This document shows positions 14,195 to 20,487 of a stretch of DNA of 20,487 bases, in pieces. The stretch is taken from contig CAMDGW010000015.1 of NCBI GenBank assembly GCA_945897695.1, positions 1-20,487 of the forward strand. Direction: 5' to 3'. The notes beneath the pieces are model-generated. The model did not search any database. It worked only from the letters and a program-made list of their open reading frames with translations, and was not told the DNA's origin. The position numbers and the translations under genes were made by a program. Position 1 is the first letter of the stretch. Every line of letters begins with the position of its first letter. The DNA comes from Pseudobacteriovorax antillogorgiicola (GTDB taxonomy: Bacteria > Bdellovibrionota_B > Oligoflexia > Oligoflexales > RGVZ01).

Positions 14195-15742
14195 TTAAGA
14201 ATCAGAATCATCAGTTGGAAGAGATTTTTTTTGGGTACTAGTTTTTTGAGTGAGGCGTCCAGACTGCCAGGCTTTACCAAATGCACTCACCACATCTGGA
14301 TCAAATAAGTCCTTTTCGCCCGTAAGCTTTTCGACTGCGTCACCTTCATCGAGAAAGCCACTATAGGAGCGGCCGCTTACCATCGCATCGAACACATCGG
14401 CAACGGCAACGATTCTCCCGAAAAAGGGAATGTCCTCTCCAACAAGGCCATCGGGATAGCCAGAGCCGTCCCACTTCTCATGATGATATTTAATGCCGGA
14501 GATGAATCTTTTGACATTAGGTAAGTGGGCGACGATGTTTGCTCCGATCACGGGGTGCTGTTTCATTTCTTCGTATTCATCGGGATTCAAGAGTGCTGCT
14601 TTTCGCAAGATGGCATCCGGGATTCCAATTTTTCCAATATCGTGGCACAGCGCGCTCATCAAAAGCAGCTTTTTAACCTCGCGGTCAAGACTCATTTCCT
14701 CCGCAATAGCCATGCAATAGCGGCTAACTCGTTCTGAGTGACCGTGAGTGTAGGTGTCCTTTGCCTCAAGTGTCGCAATCATGGCCTCGATCATTCCGAC
14801 ACTATAGCTGTCCAAATCTTGGCGCAGACAAAAAGAATCAATGGAAGGCGCTGCACGCTCAAGAAGAAAGCGGACTCCGGCTAGTAACTCAGGTGAGACA
14901 CCAATCGGAATATTGTCAATTTCAAGATGAACGAGGCAGAGTAGCTCGCCGTGATGGGTTAGGGGCAATATAATCCGGTGTCTTGCAATCTGGGTGGTGC
15001 CTGAAATAGCTGGACTTAAAATAATTCCTTGTTTTCGTGAAATGACACTTTCAATAGCTCTTTTGGGAAAAAAGAACTTTGAAATCTTTCCCGCATGCCT
15101 TGTCGCCAGTGGAATTAGTTTGCGGCTAGATCTAGTCCAAAGAAAGATTACGGATCGAGATATTTCAGGGTTTATAGTGTGGATACCTTTGAGAACTGTT
15201 GCGCAGCATTCCTTCAGTCCGTCAGCCGATAATATGTTTGAGTGAGCTTCAAAAATTGTAGCGAGTAGATTTGCCGAAAGGGATTGAAATCCAAGTTCGA
15301 GGTCAGGACCAAGTCGCTTAGCTTGCGGTAGTGCCTCTTGTTCTTCGCCTTGCACAATGTCTAAGGGTCCACCGATCTCGTCAAAATCATTGCCTGAAGC
15401 GACGTGCTCAAGTTCAAATAATTCCGTGGCTAGATCAATCTGTGCTTCTGGCGTTAAAAAAACTATTTCAGTGTCACCGACTAGTATTTTGTCTCCGCTG
15501 TTGATAACGGAATTTGAGACCTTGTCACCGTTTAACCAGGTGCCGTTTCTACTTTGCAGGTCTTCTAAAATGTAAAGTTGATCCCTCTTTTTAATGCGAG
15601 CGTGATACCTGCTCACACGGTGATCATCGATAGGAATAACCGATCCGGCGTCGCGACCTATAGTCGCTGGCCACTGCACTATTGTCAGACGCCTGCCTGC
15701 CTGCGCCCCTCTTGTAATAATTGCTAAAGCCACATTTAACAC
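14195..15742 (-). CDS. FHA - GAF-like - HD-GYP protein, predicted c-di-GMP phosphodiesterase
   Basis: The 515 residues hold three parts. An N-terminal FHA domain (about 5-97) has Gly29-Arg30, the SRYH motif (44-47) and SRNGT (65-69), the residues that bind phosphothreonine. A middle GAF-like sensor region spans about 158-305. A C-terminal HD-GYP domain (about 312-480) has HGHSERV (333-339), the catalytic HD in CHDIGK (366-371), HHEKWDGSGYPDG (420-432) and VADVFDA (447-453). The HD and GYP signatures are intact, so it is probably an active c-di-GMP phosphodiesterase controlled by binding a phosphorylated partner. The start is a GTG at 15742; a GTG three codons later is the alternative. It lies on the same strand as and upstream of the ExbB-like operon, with 135 bases between. 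No membrane helix is seen. Confidence 0.92.
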   Translation of the reverse strand: MLNVALAIITRGAQAGRRLTIVQWPATIGRDAGSVIPIDDHRVSRYHARIKKRDQLYILEDLQSRNGTWLNGDKVSNSVINSGDKILVGDTEIVFLTPEAQIDLATELFELEHVASGNDFDEIGGPLDIVQGEEQEALPQAKRLGPDLELGFQSLSANLLATIFEAHSNILSADGLKECCATVLKGIHTINPEISRSVIFLWTRSSRKLIPLATRHAGKISKFFFPKRAIESVISRKQGIILSPAISGTTQIARHRIILPLTHHGELLCLVHLEIDNIPIGVSPELLAGVRFLLERAAPSIDSFCLRQDLDSYSVGMIEAMIATLEAKDTYTHGHSERVSRYCMAIAEEMSLDREVKKLLLMSALCHDIGKIGIPDAILRKAALLNPDEYEEMKQHPVIGANIVAHLPNVKRFISGIKYHHEKWDGSGYPDGLVGEDIPFFGRIVAVADVFDAMVSGRSYSGFLDEGDAVEKLTGEKDLFDPDVVSAFGKAWQSGRLTQKTSTQKKSLPTDDSDS

Positions 15743-15780
15743 TCTTATCTTATGATAGTTGTCAGCGAAGTTTTAAAAAG

Positions 15781-15808
15781 TACCAAAATCTGTCGCACCG
15801 ATTTGGTA
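15781..15808. repeat. Imperfect inverted repeat in the divergent intergenic region
   Basis: TACCAAAATC (15781-15790) and GATTTGGTA (15800-15808) are inverted copies differing by one extra A, around a 9-base loop. It lies between the divergent HD-GYP gene and the secreted-protein gene, the usual place for a regulator binding site. On the minus strand it is followed by a short T run, so a terminator of antisense transcripts is an alternative. The rest of the 15743-15921 gap is AT-rich; I found no convincing promoter boxes in it. Confidence 0.4.
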
Positions 15809-15921
15809 TGTTGTTCGGGAGAAATTAAAAAAAATTAAGGGTGAGGTCTCGGGGTACTCAAGAAAATCGTCAGGACGCCGAAGCATTGCCTATAGATGAG
15901 ACGGGTTTGCATGGAGGCAAT

Positions 15922-16374
15922 ATGCTTAGGGTTTTTATTGCTATCACTTTCATGGTGCTGACAACGGAGGCTTTTGCCAGTTTTCATACGGCAAAAGAAG
16001 GCTCCAAAGTTTTCATCCTTGAAGGCAAAGAAAAGCCCGCAAAGGTTGTCCCTGCTCAAAAAGCTAGTCAAGGACACGGCGTTATGATGCGGATGCCGAA
16101 CTTGGATGAATCTTCTGTGGTATCAGTCCCATCTAGGGACATAGATTTACAAACGTCCCCCAAGCAAGCCTCTAAAATCAAAAAAATGAAATCAAAGGGT
16201 CAGGCCACAAAAAAAGCAGAGGTGACCACTCTGAGATTTTCAAAAGCCAAGATTAATGGAGCCCTGCGTTTGCCGCGTGTTAAATTCTCAAAAATTTCAC
16301 CAACGGTTGATATCAGGGAAGAAATGCCAGAAATGGACTTCAATCCCAAGACCCTTTCAGATAGTGGCTTTTGA
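15922..16374 (+). CDS. Small secreted lysine-rich protein of unknown function
   Basis: I chose ATG 15922 (150 aa), which follows TGGAGG (15912-15917) at 4 bases and starts directly with a signal peptide, MLRVFIAITFMVLTTEAFA, probably cut after residue 19. The in-frame ATG at 15841 would put 27 polar residues in front and is rejected. The mature protein is about 130 residues, rich in Lys, Ser and Pro, with a basic low-complexity middle (about 80-110) and no cysteine. I recognise no domain. It would be exported by Sec to the periplasm or beyond. It is divergent from the HD-GYP gene and 52 bases upstream of the PAP2 phosphatase gene on the same strand, so the two may be co-transcribed. Confidence 0.7.
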   Translation: MLRVFIAITFMVLTTEAFASFHTAKEGSKVFILEGKEKPAKVVPAQKASQGHGVMMRMPNLDESSVVSVPSRDIDLQTSPKQASKIKKMKSKGQATKKAEVTTLRFSKAKINGALRLPRVKFSKISPTVDIREEMPEMDFNPKTLSDSGF

Positions 16375-16426
16375 CTTGGGTCATTTTATGAGACTCTGCT
16401 AGCAACAGGTCGGAGTCGCGCGTCCA

Positions 16427-17002
16427 GTGGAATTAGAGATTTCCTTATTTAGATCGATCAATAATCTTGCGCATCAAATTGATGCCTTAGATTCAATAAT
16501 GCTTTTGATTAGCCAGGCCAACTTTTGGATCATGGTTGGGGGCGTCGTACTTGTTGTAGCATTAAGGACCAAAAACGAGCGGATGCTCCGCGTTTTCCTA
16601 GCATCTCTTATCGCCCTAGGTGTCACTGATCTCATTTCTTTTGAAATAGTTAAGCCTATTTTCGCCCGGGAACGTCCGTGCTGGCTTTTACCTGACGTCC
16701 TGCTCTTTAGCGGCCGTTGCGGAGGCAGCTACGGATTTACCTCAAATCATGCAGCTAACGCTTTTGCAGTTTGGACTATTGTTGCAAGATCATTTGGAAT
16801 TCGCAGTATTCCTGCACAGCTTGTACTGACATTGGCTACAGCTGTTTCACTGAGTCGCGTATATCTTGGAGTTCATTTCGTGGCAGACATTATAGGCGGC
16901 GCCGTGCTTGGAGTTGCCGTAGCCTCGTCACTTTGGGTCCTTGGATTAAATAAAGTCACAGGACGCATCGGATCTGCGATTGGCGGCTATTTTAAAACCT
17001 AA
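16427..17002 (+). CDS. PAP2-family lipid phosphatase
   Basis: This 191-residue inner-membrane phosphatase has several hydrophobic helices (about 22-46, 55-75, 108-122, 128-145, 150-172). The three catalytic motifs are present: KPIFARERP (76-84, the KX6RP motif), GFTSNHA (103-109, matching PSGH with His108) and SRVYLGVHFVAD (143-154, with Arg144, His150 and Asp154). Members dephosphorylate undecaprenyl pyrophosphate, phosphatidylglycerol phosphate or lipid A; the sequence does not decide which. The SNH form of motif 2 is common in undecaprenyl-pyrophosphate phosphatases of the BcrC type. The start is a GTG at 16427, with GGAG (16412-16415) about 11 bases before it; this GGAG could pair with a GACTC at 16392-16396. 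It converges with the fadJ-type gene 40 bases away. Confidence 0.9.
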   Translation: MELEISLFRSINNLAHQIDALDSIMLLISQANFWIMVGGVVLVVALRTKNERMLRVFLASLIALGVTDLISFEIVKPIFARERPCWLLPDVLLFSGRCGGSYGFTSNHAANAFAVWTIVARSFGIRSIPAQLVLTLATAVSLSRVYLGVHFVADIIGGAVLGVAVASSLWVLGLNKVTGRIGSAIGGYFKT

Positions 17003-17042
17003 AACGACAATTATAGTGGCGCACACCCATTGGGGTCTGACT

Positions 17043-19178
17043 TTAAACTTCGTCTTTAAAGTATTTTTCTCCTCGTTCTGCCATGTCAACGAGTGACTTT
17101 GCAGGTGTAAACCGAGGGCCATATTTCCCTTCAAGGACTCGCATGCGGTCGACAATATTTCTAAGTCCCTCGGAGTCCATGTACTTAAATGGACCTCCCC
17201 GGAATGGCGGAAAGCCAACTCCAAAGACACTGCCAATGTCTCCTTCATAGGGTGAGGGTATGACTTTGTCTTCAAGGCAAAGAATAGACTCATTGATGTA
17301 GCCTAGAACGCAGCGATCAATGATCTCTGCTTTGCTAAGGCTCTTTGATGGCGTGACTTTAATTAAAGTATAGATCTCCTCGTCCACGCCGCTTCGTTTG
17401 CCTTCAGCATAGCGGTAGAAACCTTTGCCATTTTTGCGCCCAAGTCGCCCGCTTTCGGCAATAGGCTTAAACTGTTCCGGGGTTTTAAATCTTTGAGGCC
17501 AGGCGTGCTCCATTGTTTTTAGAACATGCATACCTATATCAAGACCCACTTCGTCGATGAGTGTGATGGGTCCAACGGGCCAACCAAAGCTTGTCAGGGC
17601 GTCGTCAAGGTGATCGATCGCCACCCCTTCTCCGAGCATCATGGACGCTTCTGCCAAGTAAAAGGAAAGGGCGCGATTAACGTAAAATCCAGGGCTATCT
17701 TTTACGACGATAATGGTTTTACCCATCTGGTTTCCAAGCTCAACAATACGCGCCACAGCCCATGGGGCGGTTTTTTCGGCAACAACAACCTCAAGAAGCG
17801 GCATTTTCTCTACGGGAGAAAAAAAGTGCATTCCCACCACTCGCTCTGGACTAGTCGTCTTTTCGGCAATGTTTTTTAGGGGAAGAGCGGAGGTGTTCGA
17901 CGCAAATATCCAGTCTTTCTGACAGCCTTTCTCCAGGCCGGCAAGAATTTTTTGTTTGAGTGCCAAATCTTCAAAGACAGATTCAATGACGACATCTAGT
18001 TGACCGAAGCCTGCGGGAGATAGCTGTGGTGAAATCTGTGCAAGCTTGCCGTCGGCTTGGAATGGTTTTAAGCGACGACGTTTTACTTTTTTGTAAATGA
18101 AGTCTCTTACGTTTTTCATCAGCCGGCCCAAGGCCTCTTTACTCGGATCACTGACGGATACGCGCACATTTCTATCTGCCAGCACAGTGGTAATTCCAGT
18201 TCCCATGAAACCGCCACCAATAACACCAACTGACGAAACCTGGAGGCCAGCAGGAAAGCGCTCCTTGCCGGAATCTTTATAAGGATGCTTTTTGACGGCG
18301 TTCGTTGCATGGAATAAATGGACCAGTGCGCGCGACTCACTGGTCTGCGTCAGTTCTCCAAAATATTTCGCCTCAAGAGCTAGTCCTTTTTCTAGGCTCA
18401 TTTCAAACCCAGAGAACACGGCATCAAGTGCCTTATAGGATGCTGGATAAAAGCCCTTAGTTTTCTCCGTGACCGCTTCCTTGGCTTTAATGGCCATAAT
18501 TCGTCGGCCCACAAGAGTGCCCTCAAGCGCCATCTGAGCCAGAGCCTTCTTTATGATGAGGCCAGGTGGTCTTTTGCCAAGAGCTAGCTTTTGGGCTTCC
18601 TGAAGAAGAATGTTCGGATGAACACAGGCGTCGACTAGGCCGAGTTTAAGAGCTTTTGCCCCATCAACTCTTTTGGCAGTTAGGATCATGTCCAGAGCTG
18701 CTGCGATCCCAATCAGTCGTGGCAGCCTCTGAGTTCCACCGGCTCCGGGAATAAATCCTAATTGGATTTCAGGAAGTCCTAGTTTTGTCTTGTCGTCACT
18801 GGTCGCAATACGCCAAGAACAAGCTAACGCAAGTTCCAGCCCGCCGCCAAGGCAAGCACCGTTAATGGCTGCTACGGTTGGTTTCCCAAGGTTTGCGATT
18901 TTTTGTAGAATCTCCTGCATGGATTTGGAGCCTTGTTCGGCGTCCATAGCTGATTTAAATTTAGCTATATCTTCGATGTCAGCGCCGGCAATAAACTGGT
19001 CTTTTTTCCCGCTGATAAACACGACCCCGGAAATCGACTTATCTTCTGCAATCTGACTCAAAACGCCATTGAGTTCACGGAGAACAGACTCTCCTAGGGT
19101 GTTGGCGTCTTTGTCTGTTCTTTCAAAGGTAACGACGCCGACATTGTTTTCTTTGGAGAGTTTAAAAAATTGATTCAT
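17043..19178 (-). CDS. fadJ: Bifunctional enoyl-CoA hydratase / 3-hydroxyacyl-CoA dehydrogenase (FadJ/FadB type)
   Basis: This 711-residue enzyme carries out the hydration and oxidation steps of fatty-acid beta-oxidation (FadJ of E. coli has 714 residues). The N-terminal crotonase domain (about 1-190) has the oxyanion-hole segment IAGADI (63-68) and the catalytic Glu115 (GGGLELA) and Glu137 (LPEIQLGFIPGAGGTQRL). A linker helix leads to the NAD-binding domain with VIGGGFMGTGI (319-329) and the dehydrogenase pair His451 (GMHFFSPVE) and Glu463. The C-terminal helical domains (about 495-700) include NRALSFYLAEA and GVGFPPFRGGP. ATG 19178 follows GAGGT at 9 bases. It lies 16 bases after the thiolase gene, so both are made from one transcript and would form the usual multienzyme complex. 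FadJ is preferred over FadB because the partner thiolase looks FadI-like. Confidence 0.95.
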   Translation of the reverse strand: MNQFFKLSKENNVGVVTFERTDKDANTLGESVLRELNGVLSQIAEDKSISGVVFISGKKDQFIAGADIEDIAKFKSAMDAEQGSKSMQEILQKIANLGKPTVAAINGACLGGGLELALACSWRIATSDDKTKLGLPEIQLGFIPGAGGTQRLPRLIGIAAALDMILTAKRVDGAKALKLGLVDACVHPNILLQEAQKLALGKRPPGLIIKKALAQMALEGTLVGRRIMAIKAKEAVTEKTKGFYPASYKALDAVFSGFEMSLEKGLALEAKYFGELTQTSESRALVHLFHATNAVKKHPYKDSGKERFPAGLQVSSVGVIGGGFMGTGITTVLADRNVRVSVSDPSKEALGRLMKNVRDFIYKKVKRRRLKPFQADGKLAQISPQLSPAGFGQLDVVIESVFEDLALKQKILAGLEKGCQKDWIFASNTSALPLKNIAEKTTSPERVVGMHFFSPVEKMPLLEVVVAEKTAPWAVARIVELGNQMGKTIIVVKDSPGFYVNRALSFYLAEASMMLGEGVAIDHLDDALTSFGWPVGPITLIDEVGLDIGMHVLKTMEHAWPQRFKTPEQFKPIAESGRLGRKNGKGFYRYAEGKRSGVDEEIYTLIKVTPSKSLSKAEIIDRCVLGYINESILCLEDKVIPSPYEGDIGSVFGVGFPPFRGGPFKYMDSEGLRNIVDRMRVLEGKYGPRFTPAKSLVDMAERGEKYFKDEV

Positions 19179-19194
19179 CGGACAAGTACCTCAG

Positions 19195-20487
19195 TTAAAT
19201 TCTTTCAAGAAGCATAGCTCCAGCCATGCCTCCCGCAGCGCAAATCGCAATAACACCCAAGTTTTTGTTGTGTCGCACAAGTGAGTTTGCCATGGTCATG
19301 GCTAGTCGTGCTCCAGTTGCTCCGAACGGATGTCCGATCGCAAGAGCTCCACCATTTATATTAAGTTTACTGTCGTCGATAGCCCCAATTGCCTTTGATA
19401 GCCCCAGGTATTTCTGGCAGTACTCGGCGGAGTCCATTGACTTTAAGCAGCTTAAAACCTGTGCGGCAAAGGCTTCATGAATTTCAAAAAGGTCAATATC
19501 TTTGATCTCCAAGCCGTTTCGACGAAGCAAATAAGGAATGGCTATCGCTGGACCGATGAGCAACTGATCATGTGGATCGACTCCCACAAAAACAACGTCA
19601 CGAATCAGTGCTTTGATCTTAAGACCGGCACTCTTTGCAAAGGCCTCATCTGCAATAAGGCAAGCCGCCGCTCCGTCAGTCAGTGCCGACGCGTTTCCTG
19701 CGGTTATGGTGCCGTATTTTTTGTCAAATGCGGGACGGATTTTAGCAAGAGCTTCCACCGTCGTGTCTCCGCGGATGATGTTGTCGCGGTCAACACAGAC
19801 CTGATATTTTGGCGGTGCCCAAACCGGAATGATCTCTTCGGCGAAGACGCCCGACTCTTGTGCAGCAGCCGCTTTCTGGTGAGATCTGACGGCAAATCGG
19901 TCTTGCTCCTCACGGGAGATATTATTTTTCTTGGCCATGATTTCGGAGTGCTCACCCATCGTGAGACCAGTAAGTGGCTCACTGACACTTGGGGGCTTTG
20001 GGACCCAAGCGCCTGCGGAAAATTCCCTGAGCATGGCGAGTCTTTGTGCTGGGGTTTTGGCCTTGTTAAGCTTGACTAAAAACCGACGAGCTTCCTTTGA
20101 ATAAACAATAGGTGCATCACTTAGGCATTCAACTCCGCCCGCTATTATGGCTTGACCCTGGCCAGCCATGATCGTTCGTGCCGCGTCAGCAATGGTCTGC
20201 ATAGAGCTCGTACAGGCTCGATTTAGGCTGTAGCCATGAATGTGCGATGGCAGGCCCAGGTTGATGATGGCGTCGCGGGCAACGTTTCCGTTCTTTGTTT
20301 GGGGAGCAACGACTCCGCAGGTAATTTCGTCCAGGTCATCTGGATTGATTCCAGATTTCTGAATAAGACCTGTGACAGTTCGACTGTAGAGCTCGAGGGT
20401 GTCGCACTCTTCATAAGAGCTAAAAGTTTTTACGAAGGCCGTTCTAGCTCCTTCAACTAACACCGGCTTTTTGTTTCCAGGTTTGCT
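19195..20487 (-). CDS. fadI: Acetyl-CoA acyltransferase / thiolase (FadI type), 5' end missing
   Basis: This thiolase performs the last beta-oxidation step, cleaving 3-ketoacyl-CoA with CoA. The frame continues to the window edge (SKPGNKKPVLVEGARTAF), so the GTG at 20463 is internal and only a few N-terminal residues are missing. Seen residues: nucleophile Cys in NRACTSSMQT, the FEIHEAFAAQ histidine, NGGALAIGHPFGATGAR with the second His, and the C-terminal CAAGGMAGAM cysteine. The long insertion around EARRFLVKLNKAKTPAQRL and the overall size of at least 430 residues fit FadI and trifunctional-protein beta subunits more than the shorter FadA or PhaA thiolases. It precedes the fadJ-type gene by 16 bases. 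Confidence 0.93.
   Translation of the reverse strand, partial: SKPGNKKPVLVEGARTAFVKTFSSYEECDTLELYSRTVTGLIQKSGINPDDLDEITCGVVAPQTKNGNVARDAIINLGLPSHIHGYSLNRACTSSMQTIADAARTIMAGQGQAIIAGGVECLSDAPIVYSKEARRFLVKLNKAKTPAQRLAMLREFSAGAWVPKPPSVSEPLTGLTMGEHSEIMAKKNNISREEQDRFAVRSHQKAAAAQESGVFAEEIIPVWAPPKYQVCVDRDNIIRGDTTVEALAKIRPAFDKKYGTITAGNASALTDGAAACLIADEAFAKSAGLKIKALIRDVVFVGVDPHDQLLIGPAIAIPYLLRRNGLEIKDIDLFEIHEAFAAQVLSCLKSMDSAEYCQKYLGLSKAIGAIDDSKLNINGGALAIGHPFGATGARLAMTMANSLVRHNKNLGVIAICAAGGMAGAMLLERI

Noticed and set aside
15841..15921. 27-residue N-terminal extension of the small secreted protein
   Set aside because: It would bury the signal peptide behind polar residues; ATG 15922 follows a strong TGGAGG site.
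17025..17036. ACCC/GGGT mini-hairpin between the PAP2 and fadJ-type genes as a terminator
   Set aside because: Only 4 bp with a 4-base loop and no T run on either strand.
19477..20079. A 200-codon open frame on the plus strand opposite the thiolase gene
   Set aside because: It lies wholly antisense to a well-supported thiolase, has no recognisable domain and has a Cys/Arg-rich composition typical of shadow frames.
1..20487. CRISPR array, tRNA/rRNA genes, insertion sequences, defence or phage genes
   Set aside because: No regularly spaced repeats, RNA gene motifs, transposase or integrase frames were seen; the window is filled by housekeeping-type genes with similar base composition throughout.

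Overview
The window is a dense run of bacterial housekeeping genes of mid GC content with almost no intergenic space. It carries no tRNA, rRNA, insertion sequence, phage gene or CRISPR array that I can see. The gene set suggests a Gram-negative bacterium of the Bdellovibrionota/Oligoflexia or myxobacterial (former Deltaproteobacteria) kind. It combines a TolQR/ExbBD-like cluster next to an AgmX/PglI-type TonB-like protein, RNase J, a PP2C phosphatase, an FHA-HD-GYP protein, a B. subtilis-type PurF and a FadI/FadJ pair. The lineage is inferred from this combination; no marker gene proves it.

Layout. (1) 1-2578, plus strand: the 3' end of purL, then purF (stop and start share one base) and rph, forming a purine synthesis/RNA processing operon. 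(2) 2582-3043, minus: a small protein of unknown function with a C-terminal membrane anchor, separated from secA by a hairpin terminator. (3) 3141-6823, minus: secA, preceded by a membrane-anchored M23 peptidoglycan peptidase. Both genes have leader sequences that can fold over their own ribosome binding sites. (4) 6900-14059, minus, read from right to left: ExbB/TolQ/AglR-like protein, two ExbD/TolR/AglQS-like proteins, AgmX/PglI-type protein, RNase J, a nucleoside-phosphorylase-family protein, a NUDIX hydrolase and a PP2C phosphatase. Genes overlap or sit 0-41 bases apart, with a good sigma-70-like promoter at 14109-14137, so this looks like one transcription unit. (5) 14195-15742, minus: an FHA-GAF-like-HD-GYP protein, probably a c-di-GMP phosphodiesterase. 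(6) 15922-17002, plus: a small secreted lysine-rich protein and a PAP2 lipid phosphatase. (7) 17043-20487, minus: fadJ- and fadI-type fatty-acid beta-oxidation genes, the thiolase being cut by the window end.

How they fit together. Regions 4 and 5 are the most interesting. They hold an envelope-spanning complex of the TolQR/AglRQS type beside a phosphothreonine-reading c-di-GMP enzyme and a Ser/Thr phosphatase. In this complex the residues that normally carry the ion flow appear to be replaced: both channel threonines of the ExbB-like subunit are Ala, the membrane Asp is Pro in one ExbD-like subunit, and is at best Glu in the other. An unusual Asp sits in the second membrane helix of the ExbB-like protein instead. 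The second point of interest is the secA leader, a three-tier hairpin reaching into the secA Shine-Dalgarno sequence and starting 15 bases after the stop codon of an exported-protein gene. That geometry recalls the SecM-SecA system, but no SecM homologue is present. No gene-free stretch exceeds about 180 bases.
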